DNA of 44,651 bases from Pseudomonadota bacterium (GTDB taxonomy: Bacteria; Myxococcota_A; UBA9160; SZUA-336), in assembly GCA_003247575.1 (NCBI GenBank), contig QJZC01000045.1, forward strand, positions 72,297 to 116,947. The letters run 5' to 3'. The notes under the pieces are model-generated. The model made no database searches. It saw only the letters and a list, made by a program, of their open reading frames with translations, and was not told where the DNA came from. The position numbers were made by a program, and so were the translations under genes. Shown here piece after piece: positions 1 through 9,195 of the stretch; position 1 is the stretch's first letter; each line of letters starts with the position of its first letter.

Positions 1-833
1 TCGAAGTCGCGTAGCCACAGGTCGCTCACACTTGCCGCTGGCTGCAGGCGCTCCTCGAGCAGCTGCTCCTCGGGCAGGGGCGGATCTCCGATGAAGCGAA
101 AGAAATCGGGATCCACCTTCTCTACCGCAGCGACCATCTGCGAGATCACCGCTTCGGCCTCGGCCGCCACATCGCCGAGGCGCAGCATCCGGCGCAGCCG
201 GTGCAGCACGATCCCCGACACCGTATGCACCATGGCCGCGTGACAGGCGACCGGCACGACGTAGCGCGCAGTCTCGATCGAGCGCTTCTCGACCTCGCGC
301 TCGATCGAAGTCCTGAAGCTGCGGGAACGGCGCCGGGACAGATTCCAGAGCCGCGCCAGCCGCTCCGTGACCACCGGCTCGAGCAAGCCGGAGAGGTCTC
401 GGTAGGCTCGCCAGGCGGAAGCGACCGCGGCAACGTAGACCGCCCGATCCCCACCCCGGAGCGCAGCCGGGACATGCGCGCGCGGCTCGTTCAGGACCAC
501 GTATCGCTGGCTCTGCTGCTCCGAGTTGTAGAAGGGGTGCCGGTGCAGAAACGACCAGACGAGCTGGCGCGAGACCCCCTCGAGCGCGAACTCGAACGTC
601 GAGTGCTGGAACACCGTATGGTGCCCGCCCTCATAGGTCAGTGGGCCGATGCGGCGCCGCTGGCCTGGAGTGATCTCGTCGATCCCGATCACACGATCGG
701 AGTAGCAGGTGCGCGCCGCGGCGATCGACGCATCATAGGGGGCGCGCAGCCAGCGACGTAGCTCGACCTGCGGTCCCCCATCGACGACGCCGGCGTCACT
801 CGCTCCCGATCCAGCCTGCTTGATCGCGACCAT
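1..833 (-). CDS. thyX: Flavin-dependent thymidylate synthase, ThyX family (3' end outside window)
   Basis: ThyX makes dTMP from dUMP using FAD, NADPH and methylene-tetrahydrofolate. The ATG at 831-833 has GGGAGA just upstream, and the frame stays open to the window edge (277 codons seen). A Phe/His-rich block near residues 76-82 leads into GVSRQLV and then R98-H99-P100, seven residues, S108 and QRYV. This matches the ThyX signature RHR(X)7S except that the third residue is Pro, not Arg. Residues about 188-235 (ETARYVVP, then an Arg-rich helix and AEAEA) fit the second half of the ThyX core. The protein continues past residue 277, whereas ordinary ThyX is about 220-260 residues, so it may be a long or two-domain form. 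Family call is firm; activity with the altered motif is unproven. Confidence 0.85.
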   Translation of the reverse strand, partial: MVAIKQAGSGASDAGVVDGGPQVELRRWLRAPYDASIAAARTCYSDRVIGIDEITPGQRRRIGPLTYEGGHHTVFQHSTFEFALEGVSRQLVWSFLHRHPFYNSEQQSQRYVVLNEPRAHVPAALRGGDRAVYVAAVASAWRAYRDLSGLLEPVVTERLARLWNLSRRRSRSFRTSIEREVEKRSIETARYVVPVACHAAMVHTVSGIVLHRLRRMLRLGDVAAEAEAVISQMVAAVEKVDPDFFRFIGDPPLPEEQLLEERLQPAASVSDLWLRDF

Positions 834-974
834 GCTTCGTCTCCCAGAGCGCCAGAGAACTCCGACTGTGCGGCGCGCGCAGGATGGCCGGCCGCGAGAG
901 CCCACGGAAGTTACCGCATCCAGTGGGACGCTTCCCGAGCCTCCGCCACCGGAGCGGGCAGATCCCCGCGGAAG

Positions 975-1541
975 CTAGCGAGGGGGGACTTCGACCGAGA
1001 GCACCTCGAGCGACTCGCTCGACGAGGCCTGGAAGCGAATCATGCCCTCGCGTGGGATCCGCAGCATGGAACGCCCGCCGAGGCGCCGAACGGTGAGACC
1101 CTCGGCATCCTCGGAGTAGTCCAGCACCCGCTCGATCCGCTCTACGCCCGTATCGGTCCACAAGGTGAGCTCGCGCTGGAGGCGCCTGCGCACGCGTAGC
1201 ACCACGCACGCACCCCGGCAGCGTTCGATCCAGCGCGCCGCTTCGTCGAGATCGAGACCCAAGGTATAGGGCTCCGACGGCGCGGCAATTCGCCCCGCTC
1301 GTAGCAACCGCAGCAAGCGGCCCACCCCGTTCACGGCCTGGAGGCTCCCGGGAGGCCAGAGCTCGATGAACTCGCTCAGCTCGCGCGCCCCGCGGCGGGT
1401 CAGGTAGCGCACCCGCAATCCGCTCGCCTCGGGCTCGGCACCCGAAACCGTGGCTTCGAGCCTGCGCTCCAAGGGAGGCGTACGAGAAGATGCGACCACG
1501 TGCGGATCCTCGACTGACGCGCACCGCGCGTGCGCTGACAT
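975..1541 (-). CDS. Hypothetical protein, 188 aa
   Basis: I do not recognise this protein. The frame is open from 1625, but the ATG at 1541 is preferred because residues upstream of it are low-complexity Arg/Ser. The first 30 residues look unstructured. The rest alternates acidic helices (DLDEAARWIERC) and beta-like strands (CVVLRVRRRLQRELTLW, GLTVRRLGG, LEVLSVEVP) and shows no TM segment or signal peptide, so a small cytosolic domain is likely. It is transcribed toward thyX, whose start lies 142 bases downstream, and away from tatB, with which it shares a 192-base divergent intergenic region. The start codon is uncertain. Confidence 0.5.
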   Translation of the reverse strand: MSAHARCASVEDPHVVASSRTPPLERRLEATVSGAEPEASGLRVRYLTRRGARELSEFIELWPPGSLQAVNGVGRLLRLLRAGRIAAPSEPYTLGLDLDEAARWIERCRGACVVLRVRRRLQRELTLWTDTGVERIERVLDYSEDAEGLTVRRLGGRSMLRIPREGMIRFQASSSESLEVLSVEVPPR

Positions 1542-1733
1542 GGAACTTCGACGACGAAACTGCCCGCGGCTGGGTGCCCGAAACGGGCGAACGCACGAAG
1601 TTATCTCGCCCCGATCCCCGAGCAAGCGTTGCGCGTAGCCCGCACAGCCCTTCCTTCGGGGTGCGCCATCTCTTACCCTGAGTCCTACGCCGCCCGCTCA
1701 TGGGCGCGGCTGTACGCGAGAGAGGAGCAGAGG

Positions 1734-2219
1734 GTGTTCGGGCTGGGTATCTGGGAGATCTCGATCGTCTTGGTCGTGGCACTACTGGTGCTCGGCCCCA
1801 AACGCCTTCCGGACGCAGCGCGCTCTCTCGGTCGGAGTCTGGCCGAGTTCCGTCGCGCCTCCAACGAGATCCGAAATGCGCTCGTCCTCGAAGGCTCGGT
1901 GCAGCCTGGCCCCCCCATGGGACAGCCTCCGAGCAAGGAGCCGGTGGAGTCCCTACCCACAGCCAGCGAAGGCGCAGCGAGCGAGGGGGATCCGACCGCC
2001 ATGGTGGACGGCCTCCCTTCACCGGAATCTCGAGCGACGTCCGAGTCTCTGGCCGCGGAATCCGGGGCAAGGGAATCTCATCCATCCGACGCGCCTGAAG
2101 CCAGTAAAGGCCCCGAAACGGGAGCGCCTCACACGTCTAGCTCAGCCACGGTGTCGAGCGAACGAGCTCCGGCCTCGCGCAGCAGCGATCCCTCGGGTCC
2201 GACTCCGACGGACAGCTGA
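1734..2219 (+). CDS. tatB: Sec-independent translocase protein TatA/TatB family, TatB-like
   Basis: This is a membrane component of the twin-arginine translocase, which exports folded proteins. The GTG at 1734 is chosen because GAGGAG lies about 7 bases upstream and it places the family N-terminus correctly: a short N-tail, one TM helix (IVLVVALLVL), the GPKRLP hinge and an amphipathic helix to about residue 50. Residue 8 is Glu, as is typical of TatB rather than the Gln of TatA. The remaining ~110 residues are Pro/Ser/Glu-rich and look disordered, a common TatB tail. It overlaps tatC by TGATG, so the two are translationally coupled. No separate TatA is visible here; this protein might serve both roles or tatA may be elsewhere. 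Confidence 0.88.
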   Translation: MFGLGIWEISIVLVVALLVLGPKRLPDAARSLGRSLAEFRRASNEIRNALVLEGSVQPGPPMGQPPSKEPVESLPTASEGAASEGDPTAMVDGLPSPESRATSESLAAESGARESHPSDAPEASKGPETGAPHTSSSATVSSERAPASRSSDPSGPTPTDS

Positions 2220-2971
2220 TGAGCGAAGACGTCCCGCTTCCGATCACGGAGCACCTCACAGAGCTACGGCGTCGACTGATGTGGGTTCTGGGCGCATGGG
2301 CCGGGTGCTTTCTGGTGGCCTTCACCTACAAAGAGCGCGTCTTCGAGATTCTGATGGGCCCCGCGGTCGAGGCGGTCGTCGGTGCCGGCCGGAATCTCAC
2401 CGTCATCGCTCCCGCCGAGCTCTTCATGAGCTATCTCAAGGCCTCGCTCCTCGCGGGCTTTCTGATCTCGGTGCCGATGACCCTGTATCAGATCTGGGCC
2501 TTCATCTCGCCCGGGCTCTATGCAAACGAGAAGCGCATGGCGGTGCCCTTCGTCGTGGTGACCACTCTGCTCTTCCTCGCTGGAAACCTGTTCGGGTACT
2601 TCATCGCGTTCCCGTTCGTGTTCGACTTCTTCATCCAGCTGGAGAGCAACTACGTAGAGACACAATGGACCACTCAGGCGGTGTTCAGCTTCATGTCCCG
2701 CCTCTATCTCGCCTTCGGCACCTCCTTCGAGCTCCCGATTGTGATGTTCTTCCTCGCGATCGCGGGCATCGTCTCTCCCGAACAGATGGCGCGGGCACGC
2801 CCCTACGCCGTCGTCGGAATGTTCGTAGCTGGCGCGCTGCTGACGCCACCCGACGTGATCAGCCAGATCGCCATGGCCGCCCCTCTGATCGTGCTGTACG
2901 AGCTCGGACTCATCGCATCTCGCATCTCGCTGCGTAGACGAGCGCACGAGCAGAAGCCCGCCGAAGCCTAG
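2219..2971 (+). CDS. tatC: Sec-independent protein translocase TatC
   Basis: TatC is the six-helix inner-membrane receptor that binds twin-arginine signal peptides. At 250 residues it has the usual length. It shows the conserved N-terminal EHLTELRRRL signature, the loop motif FISPGLYANEKR with the conserved Glu, and six hydrophobic helices ending near residue 232. The short cytosolic tail is Arg/Lys-rich. Its ATG overlaps the tatB stop codon (TGATG). It converges with the DUF5658-like gene, with only about 34 bases between the stops. Confidence 0.95.
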   Translation: MSEDVPLPITEHLTELRRRLMWVLGAWAGCFLVAFTYKERVFEILMGPAVEAVVGAGRNLTVIAPAELFMSYLKASLLAGFLISVPMTLYQIWAFISPGLYANEKRMAVPFVVVTTLLFLAGNLFGYFIAFPFVFDFFIQLESNYVETQWTTQAVFSFMSRLYLAFGTSFELPIVMFFLAIAGIVSPEQMARARPYAVVGMFVAGALLTPPDVISQIAMAAPLIVLYELGLIASRISLRRRAHEQKPAEA

Positions 2972-2974
2972 CGG

Positions 2975-2995
2975 GCTCGCCCCCTCGGGGCGGGC
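2975..2995. terminator. GC-rich hairpin between convergent genes
   Basis: An inverted repeat of about 9 bp with one G-U pair (arms 2975-2983 and 2987-2995, three-base loop) lies between the stops of tatC and the convergent DUF5658-like gene. Its position suits a bidirectional terminator, but there is no T-tract on either side, so the call is tentative. Confidence 0.35.
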
Positions 2996-3005
2996 GGAAG
3001 CGACA

Positions 3006-3464
3006 TCACGGCACCAGCATCTGCAGCACGAGGTGGTAGCCGAAAAGTCCCGCATAGAGCACCAGCAGCACCCAGAGACCGTGGCGCACGAAGCGAAAAT
3101 TCTTGTGCACGATCAGGAAGAGCAGCCACAGGCCAACGACGAAGCACTTCTGCCATAGGAAGGCCGCGTCGCTGATCTCGAGCAAGGTCGCCATCAGCGG
3201 GTTGGCCTCGCCCCCTCCCTGCTCCAGATAGAGCAGGGTCAGGCCGGCATCGAGCAGATTCAGCGCAAAGACGCTGACGACGAGCAGGAAGTCTCGCCGA
3301 GTAAAGGCGTCGACGTAGATCTCCCGGTCCATGGACCGACGCCCCTCGCGACGTCGCTGCCAGCCCTTGAGTCCACAGAACGGGGTCGTCGGCCGAGATC
3401 GACGATCCGCCAGAGCGCGCCGATCCTCTTCTGCTCGTCCCGGCCGCACTACAGATGTAGACAC
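3006..3464 (-). CDS. Small integral membrane protein, DUF5658-like
   Basis: A 152-residue protein. The GTG at 3464 is preferred because AGGAGGT sits 8 bases upstream, and it keeps the Arg-rich block DRRSRPTTPF that I recall in the N-terminus of DUF5658 proteins. An internal ATG at 3332 would drop it. After that tail come three hydrophobic segments: about residues 57-78 (with NLLDAGLTLLYL), about 95-112 and about 125-148. The family has no assigned biochemical role. It is the last gene of the minus-strand series; 240 bases separate it from the nucleoside-hydrolase-like gene and hold nothing I can call. Confidence 0.7.
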   Translation of the reverse strand: MSTSVVRPGRAEEDRRALADRRSRPTTPFCGLKGWQRRREGRRSMDREIYVDAFTRRDFLLVVSVFALNLLDAGLTLLYLEQGGGEANPLMATLLEISDAAFLWQKCFVVGLWLLFLIVHKNFRFVRHGLWVLLVLYAGLFGYHLVLQMLVP

Positions 3465-3704
3465 GCCCCTCCACCTCCTCGTTGCCCGCGGGGATCGGCT
3501 TCGGATCCGCTCCCATCGCCGGGGTTGCATGCCCGCGACGCGGCTCCAGGAGAGCGCGGGTCGCCAGGCGGGATTCCAAGTCCGCTACATCGACCGACGC
3601 CTGGGACAACTGAAGCCATTTCCGCCACGCCCGCCCTTCGTGCGCATCCGAACGGCAGGCGTACGCAGCCCGCGCGCAGGTAGCACCGGCCAGCGCCTCG
3701 ATCG

Positions 3705-4595
3705 TCAGCCGAGCGGCCGCGCGTCGCGCTCCAGGCGGATGACTTCCGCGAGAGGCGCCAGCGAGACGCTTCTTGGACTCGTGGGAAATCCCGCTGCGGA
3801 AAGCAGGCGCCGCTGGATCGGCTCCCATAGCCGAATGTGACTGCGAAGCAGGCGCCCCCCCGCCGCCTCCTGCCGAGCCGCCTGTGACTCCGCTCCCGCT
3901 GCGTGGGGGCCGAGCCAATCTCCCCGGTTCGAGAGCGGCTCGATCCGAACGCCGGCGGCACACAGGTGGTCGTAGGCATCGGGGTCGATCCAGCGGTTGT
4001 ACGCCGCGCTGGTGGGAAGGAGAGCCGCGGGCAGACCGGCAGCCAGGACACGTTCCACGCGCGGTGAACGGGAAGCACCGACCTCCCCCCACCAGCGGAG
4101 CTGTCCGATCTGCCGCGCGCACTCCGGCCAGCGACGGACGGCCTGTGCGAAATTTGTGAGCGGCCCCAGGGCCAACACGTGCAGACCGGGCTGCGCCGCG
4201 AGCAAACGGCGGATCGCTTCGACCGCGGACTCGGACTCGATGGCAGGCTCCTCCGTCGGCTCGAGCCACTCCTCGGGCTCGTAGCCGAACCAGCGAAAGT
4301 CAGGCTGCAGTGGCACGGGCCCCGGGGCGACGACCTCCGGCGAGCATTGCTCCCTGATGGAGGCCGCCAGCGGAGTTCGGGATCCAACATGAACGCTCGG
4401 TCGTCGGCAGTGAAACAGATCGGCGAGCTTGACGGCCATGCGTGCTCTTTGGGTGGCCTCACGGCCGACGACGGTCACAGCCACGAGCTCTATCCGAGTC
4501 GAGACCATCGCTTCTGCGAACGCCACAGCCTGCGCAGCATCCGTCCCGAGCTCCAGGTCGAGCAGGAGTGGGCAGCGAGCCTCGGGGGTGTTCAA
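3705..4595 (-). CDS. Nucleoside-hydrolase-like protein with altered aspartate cluster
   Basis: This is a 296-residue protein of the inosine-uridine nucleoside hydrolase fold. The TTG start at 4595 overlaps the biotin carboxylase stop (TTGA), giving coupled translation; no better start lies in this frame near the domain edge. Family marks are ELVAVTVVG after the first helix, ALGPLTNFA in the middle and YNRWIDPDAY near residue 205. The N-terminal calcium and ribose-binding motif, normally D-x-D-P-G-x-D-D, reads D-L-E-L-G-T-D-A. Two of the four acidic residues are therefore changed (one D to E, one D to A), and Pro is lost. Classical hydrolase activity is thus doubtful. It could act on another N-glycoside or be a binding protein. 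Confidence 0.65.
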   Translation of the reverse strand: MNTPEARCPLLLDLELGTDAAQAVAFAEAMVSTRIELVAVTVVGREATQRARMAVKLADLFHCRRPSVHVGSRTPLAASIREQCSPEVVAPGPVPLQPDFRWFGYEPEEWLEPTEEPAIESESAVEAIRRLLAAQPGLHVLALGPLTNFAQAVRRWPECARQIGQLRWWGEVGASRSPRVERVLAAGLPAALLPTSAAYNRWIDPDAYDHLCAAGVRIEPLSNRGDWLGPHAAGAESQAARQEAAGGRLLRSHIRLWEPIQRRLLSAAGFPTSPRSVSLAPLAEVIRLERDARPLG

Positions 4596-5947
4596 GAGTT
4601 CCCGAGTCGCTCCACGAATCGCGTGTCGTAACGTCCGCTGACGAAGGCCTGCTCCCTGAGCGCGCGCCGATGGAAGCCCAAGGTGGTCTTGACCCCCTCG
4701 ATCTCGAACTCGTCCAGCGCGCGCCGCATGCGCGACAGCGCCTCGCTGCGGCTTCGTCCCCAGCAGATCAGCTTCGCGAGTAGTGCGTCGTAGTGCACCG
4801 AGATCTCCGATCCTTCGCTCACGCCGGAGTCGACACGAACTCCTGGCCCCTCGGGCGCGCGATAGCGGGTGAGCATGCCCGGCGAAGGCAGAAAGCCGCG
4901 CTCGGGATCCTCGGCGTAGATGCGGCACTCGAGAGCCGCTCCCGAGGTCCCGATGTCCGTCTGCGACCATGGCAGCGGACGCCCGGCCGCGACTTCGATG
5001 CCAGCGACCACGAGATCGATTCCAGTGATGCACTCTGTGATCGGGTGCTCTACCTGGATGCGGGTGTTCATCTCGAGGAAATAGGCCTTTCCGAGTCCGT
5101 CGATCAGGAACTCCACGGTGCCGACACCTGAGTACCCGAAGGCCTTCGCCGCCAAGATCGCCGTCTGACCGAGGAACTCGCGTTGCGGAGGCAGCAGGCC
5201 GGGAGCCGGAGCTTCCTCGATGAGCTTCTGGTGACGCCGCTGCACCGAGCAGTCTCGCTCGAACAGATGCACGAGGTTCCCGTGGGCATCTCCCAGAATC
5301 TGGACCTCCACGTGCCGGGGTCCGACCAGGCATTTCTCCAGATAGACGATGTCGCCTCCGAAGCCTCGCTGCGCCTCCGAGCGGGCCCTCGGGAGTAGCT
5401 TCGCGAGCTGATCACCGTCGTCGATCCGCCGCAGGCCACGACCGCCGCCCCCCGCGCTCGCCTTGAGCATGAGCGGATATCCAATGGCGGTGGCCGCCTC
5501 GATCAGAGCCGCGTCGGAGAGAGCCTCCAGGGACCCGGGCACGATCGGAATTCCAACGGCCGCGACCGAGCGGCGCGCTTCGAGCTTGTCGCCGAGCGCG
5601 CGGATCGTGTCGGCCGAAGGTCCTATGAAGGTGAGGCCGGCCGACGCGACCGCGGCAGCGAAGTCAGGGTTCTCTGAGAGAAAGCCGTAGCCGGGATGCA
5701 CCGCGTCCGCGCCGCTCTCCAGCGCCAGATCGACGATGCGATCGATCGCGAGATAACTCTCGCGCGCTGGCGCCGGGCCACAACAGACCGCCTCATCCGC
5801 GATACGCGCGTGAGGCGCGTCCGCGTCGGCTTCGGAGTAGATGGCCACCGAGGGAATCTCTAGATCGCGACAGGCGCGCGCAATGCGCACCGCGATCTCA
5901 CCCCGATTCGCGATCAAGAGCTTCCGGAAGGACCGCATCCGAGCCAT
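4592..5947 (-). CDS. accC: Biotin carboxylase subunit of an acetyl-/acyl-CoA carboxylase
   Basis: It carboxylates biotin on a carrier protein using ATP and bicarbonate, the first half-reaction of acetyl-CoA or propionyl-CoA carboxylase. At 451 residues it has AccC length with no BCCP tail. Visible marks are KLLIANRGEIAVR (8-21), HPGYGFLSEN (84-93), the ATP-grasp loop GGGGRG (166-171) and EMNTRIQVEHPITE (292-305), with C-terminal RIYAEDP. A second ATG three codons in could also start it. No BCCP or carboxyltransferase gene is adjacent, so its carrier is encoded elsewhere. Three 14-bp tandem repeats lie 11 bases upstream of the start. Confidence 0.9.
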   Translation of the reverse strand: MARMRSFRKLLIANRGEIAVRIARACRDLEIPSVAIYSEADADAPHARIADEAVCCGPAPARESYLAIDRIVDLALESGADAVHPGYGFLSENPDFAAAVASAGLTFIGPSADTIRALGDKLEARRSVAAVGIPIVPGSLEALSDAALIEAATAIGYPLMLKASAGGGGRGLRRIDDGDQLAKLLPRARSEAQRGFGGDIVYLEKCLVGPRHVEVQILGDAHGNLVHLFERDCSVQRRHQKLIEEAPAPGLLPPQREFLGQTAILAAKAFGYSGVGTVEFLIDGLGKAYFLEMNTRIQVEHPITECITGIDLVVAGIEVAAGRPLPWSQTDIGTSGAALECRIYAEDPERGFLPSPGMLTRYRAPEGPGVRVDSGVSEGSEISVHYDALLAKLICWGRSRSEALSRMRRALDEFEIEGVKTTLGFHRRALREQAFVSGRYDTRFVERLGNS

Positions 5948-5957
5948 CCACCTACTC

Positions 5958-5999
5958 GTGTCGATGAGCCAGTGTCGATCAACCTGTGTCGAGTAGCCA
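5958..5999. repeat. Three tandem 14-bp repeats upstream of accC
   Basis: Copies are 5958-5971, 5972-5985 and 5986-5999, all sharing the 7-base core GTGTCGA followed by a more variable 7 bases. They end 11 bases before the accC start, in the untranslated leader. On the minus strand the core reads TCGACAC, the same core found in the 16-bp duplication at 40352-40383. Confidence 0.8.
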
Positions 6000-6096
6000 G
6001 CCTAGGCCAACCGCGAGTCAGCAGGCGGGCCAGACGCCGCGCAGTCGCGCAGTGCCTGGCCCCCCAACACCCAACTACCCAACTGGATCGGCTGGC

Positions 6097-8352
6097 CTAG
6101 TACTCCTTCTGTGCCTGCAGCACGGTGATCGCCGCCAGGTTCACCACGTCCTCGACGCTCGCAGTCGGCTGAAGCAGATTCACCGGGCTACGCATACCCA
6201 TCAGGATCGGGCCCACGACGGTGGCCTCTCCCACCGATCCCATGAGGCGCGTCGCGATGTGCGCAGCATCGAGATTGGGGAAGATCATCACATTTGCTTC
6301 ACCCTTGATCTCGGCGAAGGGGAAGCGCGCCGATCGCTTCTGCGGATCGAGCGCGATGTCCGCCTGCATCTCCCCCTCGATCGCGAGCCCGGGCCAGCGC
6401 TCGCGCGCCAGCTGGACCGCACGGGCCAGCTTCGTTGCTCCCTCGCCCCGCACGCTGCCGAAGTTCGAGAATGACAGCAGGGCGACCGTTGGGTCGAAGC
6501 CGAACCATTCCGCCGTCGATGCCCCGAGGTGCGCGATGTCGGCGAGCTCTTCTGCGGTCGGATTCTCGTTGACCGCAGCATCTGCGAAGAAGAGCACGCG
6601 CTCCTTCTGAATGATCACGTAGACGCCAGCCGCCCGCTCGTGCCCTTCAGCCAGTCCTACGATCTCGAAGGACGGCCGGATGGACTCCGGATACGACTTC
6701 GTGAGACCAGCAACCAAGCCGTGCGCATCTCCCATCCGCACCATCATCACGCCGAAGTATCCGCGGCGTCGGAGCAGGCGCTCGGCATCGACCTCCGTGA
6801 CTCCCTTGCGGCGGCGAAGATTCACGAGCTCTTTGCGGTAGTACACACGCCGGTCCGACTCGAGGTGATCCACGATCGTAAAGCGAGAGAGATCCACTCC
6901 TAGCGCGGCCGCGCGCTCCTTGATCTCGGACGGATCGCCTACGAGAATCGGCGCGCAGATCTCCTCTTCGACCAGCATCTGGGCGGCCCGCAGCACGCGC
7001 TCCTCGTTCCCCTCCGGAAACACGATGCGCTTCGGAGCCGACTTGGCCTTGTTGATGACCGAGCGCATCACCTCGCGCGAGCCGCCGAGATGACGCTCCA
7101 AGCGCTCGCGGTACTCGTCCAGGTCGATCTGGATGCGGGCCACTCCGCTGTCCATCGCAGCCTTGGCGACCGCACAGGACTCCCAGATCAGCACTCGCGG
7201 ATCGAAAGGCTTCGGAATGATGTAGTTCGGCCCGAACTCGAAACGCTCACCGGGATAGGCCCGCAGCACCTCTTCCGGAACGTTCTGCTCCTCGCGCGCG
7301 AGATCCGCCAACGCGTGCACGGCAGCCAGCTTCATCTGGTCGTTGATCTTGCGGGCGCGTACGTCGAGCGCGCCGCGAAAGATGAACGGGAAGCCGAGCA
7401 CGTTGTTGACCTGGTTGGCGAAGTCGGAGCGGCCGGTCGCCATGATGGCATCGTCGCGCACCTCGGCCACCTCGTAGGGAGTGATCTCTGGGTCGGGATT
7501 GGCCATCGCGAAGATGATCGGTTGGTCCGCCATCTCGCGGACCATCTCCTTGGTGACCAAGCCTGCGGCGCTCACACCGACGAACGCATCGGCACCGCGC
7601 AGGGCATCGGCCAGCGACCGGGCGTCGGTCTCGGCCGCGAAGCGCTCCTTGTACTTGTTCATCCCGTCGGTGCGCCCCTTGTAGATCACACCGCGACTGT
7701 CCGTCATCATGATGTTCTCTGGCCGAACACCGAGCTTCACGTAGAGATCCGCACAAGCGACACCTGCGGCGCCCGCTCCCGCGAACACGACCTTGACGTC
7801 CTCGATCCTACGCTTGGTCAGCATCAGCGCATTCAGGAAGGCCGCACCAGAGATGATGGCGGTTCCGTGCTGGTCGTCGTGGAACACGGGAATGTCCATC
7901 TCTTCGATCAGGCGTTCCTCGATCTCGAAGCAGTCTGGAGCCCGGATGTCTTCGAGGTTGATGCCTCCGAACGTGGGCTCGAGCAGCTTGCAGGTCCGGA
8001 TGATCTCCTCGGGATCGGTGGTAGCGAGTTCGAGATCGAAGACGTCCACACCGGCGAAGCGCTTGAACAAGACTCCCTTGCCTTCCATCACCGGCTTGCC
8101 GGCCAGGGGACCGATGTTGCCGAGTCCCAGCACCGCGGTCCCGTTCGTGATGACGGCAACCAGATTCGCGCGGCCCGTATAGAGGAACGCATCGTCGGGG
8201 CGGCGCACGATCTCACGACACGGCTCCGCGACACCCGGGGTGTACGCCATCGAGAGATCCCGTTGGGTCACGGTGCGCTTGGTCGGCACCACCTCCAGTT
8301 TGCCCGGGCGCTTCTCACGGTGGTAGTCGAGCGCCTCTTGTTTGCTAATCAC
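6097..8352 (-). CDS. maeB: NADP-dependent malic enzyme with C-terminal phosphotransacetylase domain
   Basis: A 751-residue MaeB-type fusion. Residues about 1-430 are malic enzyme (malate to pyruvate, CO2 and NADPH): [10 protein letters not shown], then [26 protein letters not shown] and the Rossmann segment [13 protein letters not shown]. Residues about 440-751 resemble phosphate acetyltransferase ([17 protein letters not shown], then SFSNFGSV and the C-terminal PILMGM). In known MaeB proteins this second domain is often regulatory (acetyl-CoA sensing) and may lack catalysis. The GTG start at 8352 has GGAGGGG 7-8 bases upstream. It lies 64 bases downstream of the transaldolase gene in the same direction, so the two probably share a transcript. 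Confidence 0.93.
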   Translation of the reverse strand: MISKQEALDYHREKRPGKLEVVPTKRTVTQRDLSMAYTPGVAEPCREIVRRPDDAFLYTGRANLVAVITNGTAVLGLGNIGPLAGKPVMEGKGVLFKRFAGVDVFDLELATTDPEEIIRTCKLLEPTFGGINLEDIRAPDCFEIEERLIEEMDIPVFHDDQHGTAIISGAAFLNALMLTKRRIEDVKVVFAGAGAAGVACADLYVKLGVRPENIMMTDSRGVIYKGRTDGMNKYKERFAAETDARSLADALRGADAFVGVSAAGLVTKEMVREMADQPIIFAMANPDPEITPYEVAEVRDDAIMATGRSDFANQVNNVLGFPFIFRGALDVRARKINDQMKLAAVHALADLAREEQNVPEEVLRAYPGERFEFGPNYIIPKPFDPRVLIWESCAVAKAAMDSGVARIQIDLDEYRERLERHLGGSREVMRSVINKAKSAPKRIVFPEGNEERVLRAAQMLVEEEICAPILVGDPSEIKERAAALGVDLSRFTIVDHLESDRRVYYRKELVNLRRRKGVTEVDAERLLRRRGYFGVMMVRMGDAHGLVAGLTKSYPESIRPSFEIVGLAEGHERAAGVYVIIQKERVLFFADAAVNENPTAEELADIAHLGASTAEWFGFDPTVALLSFSNFGSVRGEGATKLARAVQLARERWPGLAIEGEMQADIALDPQKRSARFPFAEIKGEANVMIFPNLDAAHIATRLMGSVGEATVVGPILMGMRSPVNLLQPTASVEDVVNLAAITVLQAQKEY

Positions 8353-8416
8353 GCGTTCCCCTCCAAGTGCGGATCAGTGATCCGCGAGTCCCGAGCTCCG
8401 GTCCACCCGTGAAGCT

Positions 8417-9064
8417 CTACTTCGTCTTCGTCTTTTCCCAGTCCCTGAGAAAGGACTCGATGCCGGCATCGGTGAGTGGGTGCTTGGCGAGCGACTGCAA
8501 TACCGCGAACGGCATCGTCGCAATGTCGGCACCCATGCGGGCCGCTTCGAGGGCGTGCATCGGCCCTCTGATACTGGCCACGAGCACCTCGGTCTCGATC
8601 GCATAGTTCGTGAAGATGTCGACGATCTGCTCGATCAGCTCCATACCCGGAGACTGGATGTCATCGAGGCGTCCGACGAAGGGCGATACCATGCTGGCCC
8701 CCGCCTTCGCCGCCATCAGTGCCTGCATGGGGCTGAAAATCAGCGTGCAGTTCGTGGGTACGTTCTGCAGTGACAAGGTGCGAATCGCCTTCAGTCCCTC
8801 GAGCGTCATGGGGATCTTGACGACGATGTTGTCAGCGATCTTACGGAGCTCGAGCCCCTCGCGGACCATGCCTTCGGCATCCAGGCTGACGACCTCGGCA
8901 CTGATCGGACCCTCGACGATCTTCGCAATCTCACGAACCGTCTGGATCGGGTCCCCCGACTCCTTCGCCAGGAGGCTCGGATTGGTCGTCACACCATCGA
9001 TGAGGCCTGCTTCGGCGGCCTCTCGCAAGTGCGGAATATGGGCAGTGTCTAGGAAGAACTTCAT
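8417..9064 (-). CDS. tal: Transaldolase, TalC/fructose-6-phosphate aldolase subfamily
   Basis: This 215-residue protein belongs to the short transaldolase class of the non-oxidative pentose phosphate pathway. The N-terminus MKFFLDTA, the motif [12 protein letters not shown] and the Schiff-base lysine K83 in NIVVKIPMT are intact, and GRLDD and ASIRGP follow at expected spacing. A strong GGAGG ribosome site lies upstream of the ATG. Proteins of this size can be either transaldolase or fructose-6-phosphate aldolase, and sequence alone does not decide; transaldolase is the commoner annotation for this type. A 131-base gap separates it from folK. Confidence 0.9.
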   Translation of the reverse strand: MKFFLDTAHIPHLREAAEAGLIDGVTTNPSLLAKESGDPIQTVREIAKIVEGPISAEVVSLDAEGMVREGLELRKIADNIVVKIPMTLEGLKAIRTLSLQNVPTNCTLIFSPMQALMAAKAGASMVSPFVGRLDDIQSPGMELIEQIVDIFTNYAIETEVLVASIRGPMHALEAARMGADIATMPFAVLQSLAKHPLTDAGIESFLRDWEKTKTK

Positions 9065-9195
9065 GCTCGAACCCTCCTAAGTTCGCGCCTACATAGCGGA
9101 GCGAATCGCAGTCGGTGCGGCGTGCTGGCGACTCTAGGGCGGTCACCTCATAACGTCCACCGCAGAATTCTCCATATAGGCTTCTATTGAGACCA

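Noticed and set aside
796..2085. Long minus-strand open frame (429 codons) across the tatB region
   Set aside because: Arg/Pro/Ser-rich shadow of the genes at 975-1541 and tatB; no family features.
2968..4269. 433-codon minus-strand frame
   Set aside because: Overlaps the DUF5658-like and nucleoside-hydrolase-like genes in another frame; no domain look.
7090..8412. 440-codon plus-strand frame opposite malic enzyme
   Set aside because: It is antisense to a clear maeB gene, with low-complexity composition typical of GC-rich shadows.
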